From Algoriphagus aquaeductus (GTDB taxonomy: Bacteria > Bacteroidota > Bacteroidia > Cytophagales > Cyclobacteriaceae), in NCBI RefSeq assembly GCF_003253485.1, contig NZ_QKTX01000009.1, forward strand, positions 124,001 to 188,000: a DNA stretch of 64,000 nt, in the 5' to 3' direction. Below are positions 1-11,071 of this stretch, one piece after another. A program made the position numbers and the translations under genes. The stretch's first letter is position 1, and every line of letters begins with the position of its first letter. The notes below the pieces were generated by a model. The model worked only from the letters and a program-made list of their open reading frames with translations. It was not told the DNA's origin and did no database searches.

Positions 1-141
1 ATTAATCGAACGAGGGTACTGTTTAAATACAATCATCTCAATGCTGGAATGATGTCCAATGAAGGATATTTTGTGACACCCGATTACACCGGCTATCGAT
101 CATTTTTGGATTTGGGAATCACTTGGTATTTGTTTGATTGA
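1..141 (+). CDS. C-terminal end of an outer-membrane beta-barrel protein (partial)
   Basis: Frame 1 is open from the window edge to a TGA at 139-141, giving about 46 residues. The fragment has alternating aromatic/polar stretches and ends in a strand of the type G-I-T-W-Y-L-F-D, as expected for the last strand of an outer-membrane barrel or porin. Only the end is visible, so the family cannot be named. Just after the stop, at about 146-169, is an AAGACACAAGACATTAG-type repeat that recurs inverted at 61967-61990. Confidence 0.5.
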   Translation: MNRTRVLFKYNHLNAGMMSNEGYFVTPDYTGYRSFLDLGITWYLFD

Positions 142-304
142 AAGTAAGACACAAGACATTAGACACAAGATTTAAGATACTTGGAATAAATAAACTTAAA
201 ATTGACCATTAGAAGGAGTTTAAATTTCTGGTTTTGAGATTTGAAAAGAAGGGTCAAAATCTTGAATTAAGTCGTCAATCAACCAATCGTTAATCGTAAT
301 TGCC

Positions 305-916
305 ATGAGTTGGGAAGAATCCACACGTCAAAAAATGCTCCATCTCAAGCTGCCCACAGATCCCCGCTGGGTGGATATAGCTCAAATGCAGATTGAGGAT
401 ATCTTGACTGATCATGCCTATTGTGAGCAAAAAGCGGCTTCCTCCTGCATTAGTCTGATTATCAGATTCAATGATTTGGACTTTTTGGTCGACACTTTGA
501 CTCCAATTGTTGCCGAAGAGTGGGGGCATTTTGAGCGGGTCATGGAGCAATTGAGAAAAAGGGGGATGAAGTTTGGGAGGCAGCGAAAAGATGAGTATGT
601 AGCCAAACTTAACGAGTTTGTCAAAAAAGGAGGAAGCCGGATGGATCAGCTCACCGAGTCTTTGCTGATGAATGCGTTGATTGAAGCAAGGAGCTGTGAG
701 CGCTTTAAGCTTTTGTCCAAACACATCATGGACGTTGACCTTCAAAAGTTTTATTACGAACTGATGATATCAGAGGCGGGCCATTATGTGACCTTTATTG
801 AAATGGCGAGGAAGTATCAAGATCCTGAGAAAGTCAATAAACGCTGGCAAGAGTGGCTTACTTTTGAAGCAGAGGTGCTCAAAGAGATAGAACTGAGAGG
901 AGATCGAATGCATTGA
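305..916 (+). CDS. miaE: tRNA-(ms2io6A)-hydroxylase MiaE
   Basis: The 203-aa protein matches the MiaE family in length and motifs. MiaE is a cytoplasmic non-haem di-iron monooxygenase that hydroxylates the isopentenyl group of ms2i6A37 in tRNAs reading U-initial codons. The ferritin-like helices carry the expected iron ligands: a Glu early in the chain, E-E-W-G-H-F-E near residue 75, a Glu in A-R-S-C-E-R near 130 and E-A-G-H-Y near 157. The ATG at 305 gives the expected N-terminus. It stands alone, with about 160 bp before the next gene. Confidence 0.9.
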   Translation: MSWEESTRQKMLHLKLPTDPRWVDIAQMQIEDILTDHAYCEQKAASSCISLIIRFNDLDFLVDTLTPIVAEEWGHFERVMEQLRKRGMKFGRQRKDEYVAKLNEFVKKGGSRMDQLTESLLMNALIEARSCERFKLLSKHIMDVDLQKFYYELMISEAGHYVTFIEMARKYQDPEKVNKRWQEWLTFEAEVLKEIELRGDRMH

Positions 917-1074
917 ACTTACCCATGACTGCAGAGCATGGAAAAATCCGATTAGGATGCAGAGGGATTTGAAAGTTAAAAAATGCTGAAATGCCCTAAT
1001 TCAAGTGCATTTTCTTTATAATTAAACCTGTCTTTTACAAGATTTTCCATAACCTGTTCTAAAACGAACACTCC

Positions 1075-2319
1075 ATGAATCTGATCGAAAATGTCCGCGA
1101 GGCTCTCAATTCTGTAAAAGTCCATCTCCTTCGAACCGTTTTGACCGGAGCGATCATTGCCATTGGAATATCTTCCTTGGTGGGAATGCTGACCGCCATT
1201 GATGGAATAAAGGCCCAAATTGCAGAGAGTTTTGCCGGATTGGGTGCCAATTCCTTTGATATTCGAAACAAAGGGGCAAGCGGGGGAAGAGTAGTTCAGG
1301 AAGGAAAAACAGAAAAGACTTATCCATCCATCACTTTCCGTGAAGCTCAAAGTTTCAAAGAACAGTATGCTTCTATCGGGATTTCCACGGTATTTACTTC
1401 CGTTTCTGGTGCTGCCGAAGTAAAAAGAGGTTCGAAAAAGACCAATCCAAACACCAGAGTAAGAGGAGGAGATGAAAATTACCTTTCCATCAAAGCCATG
1501 AAATTGGCCAAAGGCAGAAACTTCAGCCAAATGGAAGTACGGTACGGAAACAATGTGGCTATCATTGGAAAAGAACTTGAAGAGACGCTATTTGAATCAG
1601 GTGAGGAACCGCTCAATCAGAAAATCGTCATTTTCGGTAGACCTTACACTGTGGTAGGTGTTTTGGATAAACAAGGTGGAGTGGGGCAGGACCAAGGCGC
1701 TGATCGGCAGATTTTGATACCCATAGAAAATGCCTCCCGACTTGACAAGCGGGGGACGTTCAATTACAGGATTACCGGAGTGGCTTCAGATCCCGGAAAA
1801 ATCGATTATGAAATGGGCCAGGCAACCGGAATCATGCGCAAAATCCGGCAGGACCGGGTCGCTCAGGAAGATTCCTTTGAGCTGGCCAAAAGTCAATCTG
1901 TAGCCGAAAGTTTGGAAGAAGTGGCAGGATATCTACGCATCGGAGGATTCGGGATTGGCTTCATTACCCTTTTGGGAGCATCGATTGGATTGATGAATAT
2001 TATGCTCGTTTCGGTCACCGAGCGAACTCGGGAAATCGGAATCAGAAAAGCTTTAGGTGCCACACCCTTGCGGATCAGGCAGCAATTCTTGATAGAAGCA
2101 ATCACCATCTGCGTGATCGGAGGCTTATTCGGGATGATGCTGGGCATTGGGATTGGCAATATCATCGCAAATTTCATTGGACCGGGAGGATTTTTGGTTC
2201 CGTGGTTATGGATGATTATTTCTTTTGCGATTTGTATTGTGGTAGGTCTGATCGCCGGATACATCCCTGCTTTCAAAGCAAGTAAACTAGACCCTATCGA
2301 GTCTTTGAGGTACGAGTAA
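1075..2319 (+). CDS. ABC transporter permease, MacB/FtsX type
   Basis: This 414-aa protein has the MacB-like layout: an N-terminal transmembrane helix (about residues 20-45), a long periplasmic MacB_PCD domain (about 50-270), then three membrane helices forming an FtsX domain (about 285-410). The stretch T-E-R-T-R-E-I-G-I-R-K-A-L-G-A is the cytoplasmic coupling helix motif that contacts the ATPase. The C-terminal P-I-E-S-L-R-Y-E is typical. No ATPase gene adjoins it, so the partner must be elsewhere. The substrate is unknown; such permeases move lipoproteins, peptides or drugs by mechanotransmission. Confidence 0.88.
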   Translation: MNLIENVREALNSVKVHLLRTVLTGAIIAIGISSLVGMLTAIDGIKAQIAESFAGLGANSFDIRNKGASGGRVVQEGKTEKTYPSITFREAQSFKEQYASIGISTVFTSVSGAAEVKRGSKKTNPNTRVRGGDENYLSIKAMKLAKGRNFSQMEVRYGNNVAIIGKELEETLFESGEEPLNQKIVIFGRPYTVVGVLDKQGGVGQDQGADRQILIPIENASRLDKRGTFNYRITGVASDPGKIDYEMGQATGIMRKIRQDRVAQEDSFELAKSQSVAESLEEVAGYLRIGGFGIGFITLLGASIGLMNIMLVSVTERTREIGIRKALGATPLRIRQQFLIEAITICVIGGLFGMMLGIGIGNIIANFIGPGGFLVPWLWMIISFAICIVVGLIAGYIPAFKASKLDPIESLRYE

Positions 2320-2345
2320 GGTTAGTTTGATAAATCCTTTATCTG

Positions 2346-2500
2346 ATTGTCCGCTATTGCACCACCAGCCAAATTCTCTTTCTTTAATGGGTCGGATGCT
2401 TCAACTGTGCTCAGCACAGGCGACCGAAGGATTCTCGATTTCTGCCTTTTTGAGAAATTTCATAAGCTAGCTAAGTCTACTGGTAGGAGAGCGGATATTC
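2346..2500. repeat. Short element with TATCCGC-type ends (copy 1, inverted)
   Basis: The left end reads ATTGTCCGCTATTGCACC and the right end GGTAGGAGAGCGGATATTC. This is an inverted copy of the element at 47724-47890, with matching blocks through the middle (ACCACCAGCCAAAT and TTAATGGGTCGG). Inside is the palindrome CTGTGCTCAGCACAG at 2405-2419, which recurs at 61767-61781. There is no coding capacity. It sits between a permease gene and its terminator. Confidence 0.7.
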
Positions 2501-2510
2501 AGAATACTTT

Positions 2511-2556
2511 AAAAGCCCAAGCCTGAAATCATTTGAGGCTTGGGTTTTCTTTTTTC
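2511..2556 (+). terminator. Rho-independent terminator
   Basis: The inverted repeat CCCAAGCCT (2516-2524) / AGGCTTGGG (2536-2544) is preceded by AAAAG and followed by a T-rich run to 2554. It probably ends the permease transcript from 1075. Confidence 0.8.
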
Positions 2557-2743
2557 AAGCTCTTTATTTTTCAAGCAATATGTTCAATAACGGTCGATGA
2601 TGATCTGCTCAGGGAATTTTCATTCACTGGCTTTTTAGCTTCCTGACTACCAAACCTGCTAACCGCTCAGCCTCCCAACTTCCATGCTTTATCAAAACCA
2701 AAAATTCTCGTAAAGTTTGGTTCCAAACACTTATTTTTCCACT

Positions 2744-4435
2744 ATGAATACTCATCAGTACGACGCTATTGTAGTGGGTTCCGGGATTTCCGGAGGTTGG
2801 GCTGCAAAAGAACTTTGTGAAAAAGGTCTAAAAACTCTCGTTTTGGAGAGGGGACGCCAAGTAGAACACCTGAAGGACTATCCGACCATGACCTCAGCCC
2901 CATGGGATATGCCTCATCGCAACCGCATTCCGCTTGCAGAAAAGTTGGAAAATCCTGTGGTCAATCGGTGCTATGCCTATGCAGAAGACACCCGGCATTT
3001 TTTTGTAAAAGATCAAGAGCATCCTTATATCCAAAATAAACCTTTTGACTGGGTCAGAGGCTATCAGGTCGGGGGTAAATCGTTGATTTGGGCGCGTCAG
3101 ACCCAGCGCTGGAGCAAGTTTGATTTTGAAGGGCCGGCAAGAGACGGTTTTGCTGTGGACTGGCCGATCCGATATGATGACATCGCTCCTTGGTATAGCT
3201 ATGTGGAGCGTTTTGTGGGAATCAGCGGCAATTACGATGGGTTGGAAACACTCCCGGATGGGGAATTTCTCCCTGCTTGGGAGATGAACTGTGTGGAGAA
3301 GGAGGTTCAAAAGCGGATTCTGGAAGCCTACGGAGACCGCAAATTTGTGATTGGACGCTGTGCCCATTTGACCCAACCAAAGGATGTCCATCTGGCCCAA
3401 GGTAGAGGTCAATGCCAAGCCCGAAACCAATGCTATCGGGGTTGTCCATTTGGTGGATACTTCAGTTCTAACTCTTCAACTCTACCAGCTGCCGCAAAAA
3501 CCGGAAACCTGACCATCCGCCCGGATTCGGTAGTTCATTCCGTGATTTGGGATGAGGATAAAGGGAAAGCCACCGGGGTCCGGGTGATTGACAGGATCAC
3601 CAATGAAGCCACTGAATATTTCGCCAATGTCATTTTTCTGAATGCAGCTTGCTTGAATACCAATCTGATTTTGCTCAATTCCACTTCCGGTCGCTTTCCC
3701 AATGGATTGGGAAATGATTCCGGGATTTTGGGTAAATACATTGCGTTCCACAATTATCGGGGCACTTTGGGAGGAAGATTCGAAGGATTTGAGGATAAAT
3801 ATTACTATGGTCGTCGCCCCACGGCAGTCATGCTTCCCAATTTCCGAAATGTGAAAAAACAGGAAATGGATTTCCTTCGAGGCTATATGACATTCTATTC
3901 GGCCGGTCGTGGAGGCTGGGGAGGGGCGAGGGATTTGCCTTTTGGAGCTGATTTCAAGCAAGCCAACTCGGAACCAGGGCCTTGGTCGGTTTTTATGATG
4001 ATGCAAGGAGAGACGATCCCTAAGGAAACCAATCTGGTATCTCTAAGCCCGGATTTGAAAGATCCTTGGGGTATTCCCCAACTTCAGGTAGACGTGGCAT
4101 ACGATGACAATGACGAAAAACTCCTGAAAGATTTCTTGGAGCAGGGAGAGGAAATGCTGACTAAAGCAGGAGTGACCCATATTTACAAAAACGACAGCAA
4201 ACAGGCCCCGGGGCTGGATATCCATGAGATGGGGGGAGTCCGGATGGGACGTGACCCCAAAACTTCGCTGTTGAATGGCTTCAATCAGATGCATTTGGCA
4301 CCCAATGTATTTGTGACGGATGGGGCAGCGATGACCTCTACCGGCACCCAAAATCCTTCGATCACCTACATGGCCCTGACTGCCCGTGCGGTGGATTATG
4401 CGGTCAAGGAGTTGAAGAAGGGGAATATTAAGTAA
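2744..4435 (+). CDS. GMC-family FAD oxidoreductase
   Basis: From the ATG at 2744 the protein is 563 aa. It opens with the dinucleotide-binding motif V-V-G-S-G-I-S-G-G (about residues 9-17), followed by an Glu-ending beta strand (L-V-L-E-R-G-R). The C-terminal block T-G-T-Q-N-P-S-I-T-Y-M-A-L-T-A-R is the GMC signature around the flavin and active site. The family oxidises sugars or alcohols; Bacteroidota members often belong to the gluconate/glucoside 3-dehydrogenase group. The small partner subunit (DUF1348/GDH subunit 3 type) that often precedes such genes is absent, and no Tat or lipoprotein signal is seen. An in-frame TTG lies upstream at 2717 but the ATG fits the family start better. Confidence 0.85.
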   Translation: MNTHQYDAIVVGSGISGGWAAKELCEKGLKTLVLERGRQVEHLKDYPTMTSAPWDMPHRNRIPLAEKLENPVVNRCYAYAEDTRHFFVKDQEHPYIQNKPFDWVRGYQVGGKSLIWARQTQRWSKFDFEGPARDGFAVDWPIRYDDIAPWYSYVERFVGISGNYDGLETLPDGEFLPAWEMNCVEKEVQKRILEAYGDRKFVIGRCAHLTQPKDVHLAQGRGQCQARNQCYRGCPFGGYFSSNSSTLPAAAKTGNLTIRPDSVVHSVIWDEDKGKATGVRVIDRITNEATEYFANVIFLNAACLNTNLILLNSTSGRFPNGLGNDSGILGKYIAFHNYRGTLGGRFEGFEDKYYYGRRPTAVMLPNFRNVKKQEMDFLRGYMTFYSAGRGGWGGARDLPFGADFKQANSEPGPWSVFMMMQGETIPKETNLVSLSPDLKDPWGIPQLQVDVAYDDNDEKLLKDFLEQGEEMLTKAGVTHIYKNDSKQAPGLDIHEMGGVRMGRDPKTSLLNGFNQMHLAPNVFVTDGAAMTSTGTQNPSITYMALTARAVDYAVKELKKGNIK

Positions 4436-4630
4436 AGAAGAATGGAGGTTAGGATGTAGGGAAGTTGGGAAGTTTTGGTGCACTGGAGCTACTCTTCCGA
4501 ATATCTTGTTTTCCATGCTTCCCTACACCCCAGCTTCCATACTTCTTGCCTTTCGAGTAATTTTTTTAGGTCTATTCCCGACATTTCCGAAATTCCCAAA
4601 CCAAATCTTCAAACCCAAAACCTACCCTTT
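4436..4630. repeat. Imperfect inverted repeat of purine/pyrimidine tracts
   Basis: GGAGGTTAGGATGTAGGGAAG near 4444 pairs imperfectly with CTTCCCTACACCCCAGCTTCC near 4516, giving a large hairpin after the GMC gene. Similar AACTTCC-rich tracts occur near 2660-2690 and 8090-8165. It may act as a terminator or be a dispersed low-complexity repeat. Confidence 0.4.
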
Positions 4631-5926
4631 ATGAAAAAAAACATACCTATTCTCCTGTTCCTTTTTGCCCTTCCTTTTTTGGTTTGGGCAAATATTGACA
4701 ATCCTCCTGCACCGGGTAAATACAAACTCGTCATCGAAGGATTTGACTGGGGACCAGCAGTCAGCAAGGTGATTCTTCACGATGCCAATCCCACCAAGGA
4801 GACCAGTGCTGCGGATTTTGAAGTCTTTGTCACCCGATCTTCTACTTTGGGTGAAATTCCCGCCGCACAGACTTCCGGCAAGCGAAGCGTTGTTTATTCA
4901 TATGCTTCCGACGAAAATGGAAACCGAAAAGATGACGGTACTCACCTGACCTTGGTCCTTGCCGTCAGCCCGGTCAATCCGCTGGGATCAGGTATCCAAT
5001 ACCTGAGAATGGGCAATCGTGCTTCCAATGTCTGGATCGATTATGGCGTCACTGTAGTCCATACCAAATCAGGAAAAAGTTGGGGAGAGGAAGCTGGCCG
5101 AATCCGTCCGATTGTTGATGAGTTTGACCTGACTGGCAAATTCACCCATGAGAATACGACCTTGACTTACGGAGCTTTTTCTCCAAAAAATCTAAAGACA
5201 AAGGCTCCTCTGATCATTTGGCTGCACGGTGGAGGAGAAGGGGGAACTGATCCGACCATCGCCTTGATGGGCAACAAAGCCTTCAATTATGCTTCTCCAG
5301 AGATCCAGGTGTTGTTTGGCGAAGGCGCTTTTGTCTTGGCTCCTCAGACCCCAACTTTCTGGATGAACAGTGGGGAAGGAATGACCCGCGGACAGACCAA
5401 TGATATCTACAATGCAGCTGTTTTTGCTTTGATTCAGGACTTTGTAACCAAAAATCCATTGGTGGATCCGACCCGAATTTATGTTGGCGGTTGCTCCAAT
5501 GGAGGCTATATGTCTTTGAAATTGATCCTTGAGCATCCGGATTATTTTGCGGCGGGATACATCTCGGCTTTGGCTTACAACAATGAGTTTATCTCTGATG
5601 CTCAAGTTCAAAAAATCAAGAATGTTCCCATGTGGTTTGTGCATGCCAAAGACGACATGACCACCAAGCCTGATGAAACTGTAGTTCCTTTATACCACCG
5701 ATTGAAGCAAGCAGGAGCGAAAAATGTCTTCTTCACCTACTATGACAATGTGTACGACATCACCGGATTCTACGGTGGAAAAGACTTCCGATACAATGGC
5801 CACTGGTCTTGGATTTATTCCCATGCCAATGTTGCCCGAACTGATTTTGACGGTTCACCGGTAATACTCAATGGTCGGCCCGTTACCATCATGGAGTGGA
5901 TGGCTGCCCAGAAAAAGAAGAAATGA
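4631..5926 (+). CDS. Secreted alpha/beta hydrolase (prolyl-oligopeptidase/esterase type)
   Basis: The start at 4631 gives a clean signal peptide (M-K-K-N-I-P-I-L-L-F, cleavage near A-N). The mature protein of about 410 aa has an N-terminal beta domain and a C-terminal alpha/beta hydrolase fold. W-L-H-G-G-G-E-G-G forms the oxyanion-hole strand and G-G-C-S-N-G-G-Y is the nucleophile elbow with Ser near residue 292. A likely acid (D in H-A-K-D-D) and a C-terminal His (G-H-W-S-W) complete the triad. It resembles PHB-depolymerase/feruloyl-esterase-like hydrolases. The longer open frame back to 4475 is not coding in appearance. Substrate not predictable. Confidence 0.8.
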   Translation: MKKNIPILLFLFALPFLVWANIDNPPAPGKYKLVIEGFDWGPAVSKVILHDANPTKETSAADFEVFVTRSSTLGEIPAAQTSGKRSVVYSYASDENGNRKDDGTHLTLVLAVSPVNPLGSGIQYLRMGNRASNVWIDYGVTVVHTKSGKSWGEEAGRIRPIVDEFDLTGKFTHENTTLTYGAFSPKNLKTKAPLIIWLHGGGEGGTDPTIALMGNKAFNYASPEIQVLFGEGAFVLAPQTPTFWMNSGEGMTRGQTNDIYNAAVFALIQDFVTKNPLVDPTRIYVGGCSNGGYMSLKLILEHPDYFAAGYISALAYNNEFISDAQVQKIKNVPMWFVHAKDDMTTKPDETVVPLYHRLKQAGAKNVFFTYYDNVYDITGFYGGKDFRYNGHWSWIYSHANVARTDFDGSPVILNGRPVTIMEWMAAQKKKK

Positions 5927-5941
5927 TTTGATTGCTGATAA

Positions 5942-5970
5942 CTTTTCCAAAGTTTAGAACTTTGGAAAAG
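5942..5970 (+). terminator. Perfect 13-bp hairpin after the hydrolase gene
   Basis: CTTTTCCAAAGTT and AACTTTGGAAAAG are separated by TAG, giving a perfect 13-bp stem with a 3-nt loop. It lies 15 bp after the stop codon. It has no T-run of its own, so it may stabilise the 3' end together with the next hairpin. Confidence 0.5.
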
Positions 5971-5990
5971 TTTGACGTTTGTAAACTGTT

Positions 5991-6021
5991 ATCCTGCTTT
6001 TCCGAAAGCAGGATTTTTTTT
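5991..6021 (+). terminator. Rho-independent terminator
   Basis: ATCCTGCTTT, TCCG loop, AAAGCAGGAT, then eight T. This is a standard intrinsic terminator for the hydrolase gene and separates it from the next gene. Confidence 0.9.
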
Positions 6022-6116
6022 GCAAAGTCAATACATTCTAGCTACAGTTAGTCCAGCTTCTGGAGAAGCAGGAAAGCAGCCAACCGGGTAGGTCTTTTTA
6101 TTCGTAAACTTGCCTC

Positions 6117-7190
6117 ATGATTTCCACCGAATTGATTAATACCGATTGGGCTCCAAAAGCTGAAAAACAAGGTAGCCTGAGCCCTGAAATGCTCAATCTG
6201 ATTTATCAGGAAAAATGGTTCAAGCTGTTTGTTCCGAAAGAATTGGGGGGTCTAGGTTTGACCTTACTCAACGCCTTGTATTTGGAAGAAAAAATTGCCC
6301 GGCTCGATGCGAGTATGGGTTGGACGGTGACCTTATGTGCCGGGGCAGGCTGGTTTGTGGGTTTTTTGGATGAGGAGCTCAGTCGGGAAATTTTTACCGA
6401 TCCCAAGGTTTGCCTGGCAGGAAGCGGTTTTGTGGGAGGAAAAGCCAATCGGAAGGGAGATCATTATGAGATTTCCGGTAGTTGGACCTATGCTTCTGGG
6501 GCTTTACATGCGACGTATTTCACGGCCAATTGCGAGATGCTGGAGGATGGAAAAGCGCTGTTGGATGCGAATGGAAAACCTATTGTCAAAGCTTTTATTC
6601 TGAAAAAAGAAGAAGTGGAAATCCTTGACGGATGGAGCTACATGGGCATGATCGCGACTGGAAGTCATGCGTTCAAAACCGAAAACCTTCAAGTTCCTCT
6701 ACATCGGGCATTTGAAATCCTTCCGGAAAAAGTCACAAGAACTGAGTCGATTTTCCGCTATCCCTTTCTCCAGTTTGCAGAGGCTACTTTGGCGGTGAAT
6801 ATTCTGGGGATCACGAAACATTTGCAAAGGCTGATTTCGGAGACGTTTTGGAAGCGACATGAATTCCGAAAGTACGGTCAAAAGCACTTGGACTATTTTC
6901 TAAAGCTGGAAAAATCCTGTGAAATGAAGCTGGAAACGGCCCGAGGTAGATTTTTTGAAGCAGTCGAATTTTCTTGGAATGAACTAGAAATCAAGGGAAA
7001 AATCTCTAACAAATCTCTCAAATCAGTCAGTCAGAGCAGCCGAAAACTGACACAAATCTGCCGTGAAGTCAATTCCAAAATGCATCCTTTTGCCGGTTTG
7101 GAAGCTGCTAAAACTCACACCGAACTCAATCGGGTGTGGAGGGATTTCAATACGGTCAGCCAGCATGCGTTGTTGATTTTTCCTTTTTGA
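6117..7190 (+). CDS. Acyl-CoA dehydrogenase-like flavoprotein
   Basis: The 357-aa protein shows the acyl-CoA dehydrogenase fold: an N-terminal helical region with L-F-V-P-K-E-L-G-G-L-G-L (about residues 38-49), a middle beta domain (about 115-215) and a shortened helical C-terminal domain. The length and weak C-terminal half are closer to the flavin-dependent hydroxylase/DszC-like branch than to beta-oxidation enzymes of about 380 aa. The catalytic Glu of classic dehydrogenases is not evident, so the reaction is uncertain. It is monocistronic, between a strong terminator and a 310-bp gap. Confidence 0.7.
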   Translation: MISTELINTDWAPKAEKQGSLSPEMLNLIYQEKWFKLFVPKELGGLGLTLLNALYLEEKIARLDASMGWTVTLCAGAGWFVGFLDEELSREIFTDPKVCLAGSGFVGGKANRKGDHYEISGSWTYASGALHATYFTANCEMLEDGKALLDANGKPIVKAFILKKEEVEILDGWSYMGMIATGSHAFKTENLQVPLHRAFEILPEKVTRTESIFRYPFLQFAEATLAVNILGITKHLQRLISETFWKRHEFRKYGQKHLDYFLKLEKSCEMKLETARGRFFEAVEFSWNELEIKGKISNKSLKSVSQSSRKLTQICREVNSKMHPFAGLEAAKTHTELNRVWRDFNTVSQHALLIFPF

Positions 7191-7500
7191 GGGTCTGCCA
7201 TAAAGACTAAAAAAATGCTTAGCCACGAAGGCTCTGAGGCGCAAAGTTTCTGCAAAGTGAATAAGAGAGAGGTATAGTATAATCCTTTTCTTTCCAAGGG
7301 ATTTTCATCAAAATGAAATCACAATAGACACCTAGAGAACATAGATGAAAAGCTTTTTTTATGTGGAACTATATCACTAGTGTGGTTTAAGAAAATAGAC
7401 TGGCATGTAATTCTTAAACTTCTTTTCCTTGTTTATCAGTTTGTTTTCGAGAATTTGATTTTTGGGGACAACTTGGCCCTAAATTGTCGTAAGTTATGGC
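7191..7500. other. Intergenic stretch with a dispersed short repeat
   Basis: The only structure noted is GCCACGAAGGCTCTGAGG near 7220, which recurs as GCCACGAAGGCTCTAAGA near 10550. The rest is AT-rich and probably contains the promoter for the gene at 7501. Confidence 0.4.
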
Positions 7501-8055
7501 ATGGTAAAAAATGCTTTCTTATCGTTTTTTTTGCTCTTCTCGGCAACTTTCGCTTTCAGCCAATCCTCGCCTTGTTACAAACTCAGGATCACCAAAAAAG
7601 CCAGCGCTGCACAAGAGGAAATAAATTTTACGCTTCAGCGAAGTGATGAAGGAGGGCTTCTGATCGTCAAAGAAAAGATTTTCCCCTCTAAAGGGAGTGC
7701 AGCGGATAGCCTGTATCTAACCACCGTCTTGGAAAAACCCTCAGACGAACAACGAATTCTTTTACAGGAATTTGTCAAATCCAAGACGACCTACATCTCT
7801 GATTCGATGTTGATTACGGATAAAAAAGCGCTGGAAGAAATGGACCTTTTGATCAGCCAATGGAAGAATTTGGTGGAGCAATCAAATCTTAAAAATTCAA
7901 GTCGATTAGTCCTCGACGGAACTTTTTTTTCGTTCTCCCTAAGTAAAGAAAACCAAAAACCAACAGGCTTTTCCATACACAGTCCAGATGAACAAATCCA
8001 CCCGGAAATCATTCAACTGCTGCGCTCCATCGAATCACTTTCCAATGAATTTTGA
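7501..8055 (+). CDS. Exported hypothetical protein
   Basis: The 184-aa protein starts with a signal peptide (M-V-K-N-A-F-L-S-F-F-L-L-F, cleavage after A-F-S). The mature part is polar, with about 165 residues and no recognised motif. It is flanked by intergenic gaps on both sides and is probably transcribed alone. Codon use looks like the neighbours, so it is likely a real gene. Function unknown. Confidence 0.6.
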   Translation: MVKNAFLSFFLLFSATFAFSQSSPCYKLRITKKASAAQEEINFTLQRSDEGGLLIVKEKIFPSKGSAADSLYLTTVLEKPSDEQRILLQEFVKSKTTYISDSMLITDKKALEEMDLLISQWKNLVEQSNLKNSSRLVLDGTFFSFSLSKENQKPTGFSIHSPDEQIHPEIIQLLRSIESLSNEF

Positions 8056-8272
8056 CTTCTTTTTCGGGTGGCCAGGAGTTTCCCAACTTTGAATCTGTCC
8101 AATTTCCCACTTCCATTCTTCCCGACTTCCTAGCCTCCAAACTTCCAAACTTCCTTTCTCCCTAACTTCTTTATTTCCTGACAAGAGTCATAGTTTTTAT
8201 CAATCGGAAAATAATTTTAATACGGGTTTCTTTTATTAAATTCGCATACATTTCAATCTAACTAAACTATAA

Positions 8273-10480
<2,208 letters not shown>

Positions 10481-10508
10481 TCCGATAGAAAAGTGCTAAT
10501 CACACCTG

Positions 10509-10539
10509 AAAGCGGTCTCGAAAGGGGCCGCTTTTTTTT
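10509..10539 (+). terminator. Rho-independent terminator of katG
   Basis: AAGCGGTCTC, GAAA tetraloop, GGGGCCGCTT then a run of T. The stem has G-U pairs but is otherwise standard. Confidence 0.88.
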
Positions 10540-10667
10540 GGGGTATTGCCACGAAGGCTCTAAGACACAAAGGAGGATTTTACTCCTCAAATCTTGATTC
10601 ATAAATGAAAGAAGTATAAAATCAGAAAGCTGAAACTTTCAGATTTCATACTTCTAATTTCACCCTT

Positions 10668-11069
10668 CTAATTTTCTTTCAGTTCGGTCTGAATCGAGAT
10701 CGATCCACTGAGGATTTTATGCACGGGACAGGAATTGGCGATGGCGAGCATCCGATCGCGCTGAGCCTGATCCAGGTTTCCGATCAGCTCGATTTTCCGG
10801 TAGATCTCAGTGCGTTTACCTTCCCGGTTTACTTCCAGGTGGACCTCCATCTTCACCTCTTGCAAGTCCCAGCCTTTACGATCCGCATACATCCGAAGTG
10901 TGGCGCTGGTGCAGGCTGCCAGGGAAGAGGCCAACAGTTCGTTAGGAGAAAAGCCCTGATTTTTGCCTCCCACGGTCTCGGGTTCGTCAGCTATCAGGAC
11001 ATTTCCGGAGGAAGAATGAATTTCAATTTTATACAGCTCTTTTTTGATGCTGGCAGTAATTTTATCCAT
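10668..11069 (-). CDS. OsmC/Ohr-family peroxiredoxin-like protein
   Basis: The 133-aa protein carries the two family cysteines, in A-A-C-T-S-A-T (about residue 53) and N-S-C-P-V-H-K (about 114). In the family these form the thiol pair that reduces organic hydroperoxides. The stretch G-F-S-P-N-E-L-L-A-S-S-L-A is a family hallmark. It starts 2 bp after the stop of the pirin gene, so the two are an operon. The nearby katG suggests an oxidative-stress cluster. Confidence 0.88.
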   Translation of the reverse strand: MDKITASIKKELYKIEIHSSSGNVLIADEPETVGGKNQGFSPNELLASSLAACTSATLRMYADRKGWDLQEVKMEVHLEVNREGKRTEIYRKIELIGNLDQAQRDRMLAIANSCPVHKILSGSISIQTELKEN

Positions 11070-11071
11070 GG

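Noticed and set aside
2476..2500. TGGTAGGAGAGCGGATATTC resembles a tRNA D-arm
   Set aside because: No acceptor stem, anticodon arm or T-arm can be built; the stretch is the end of a TATCCGC repeat that also occurs at 47.7 kb.
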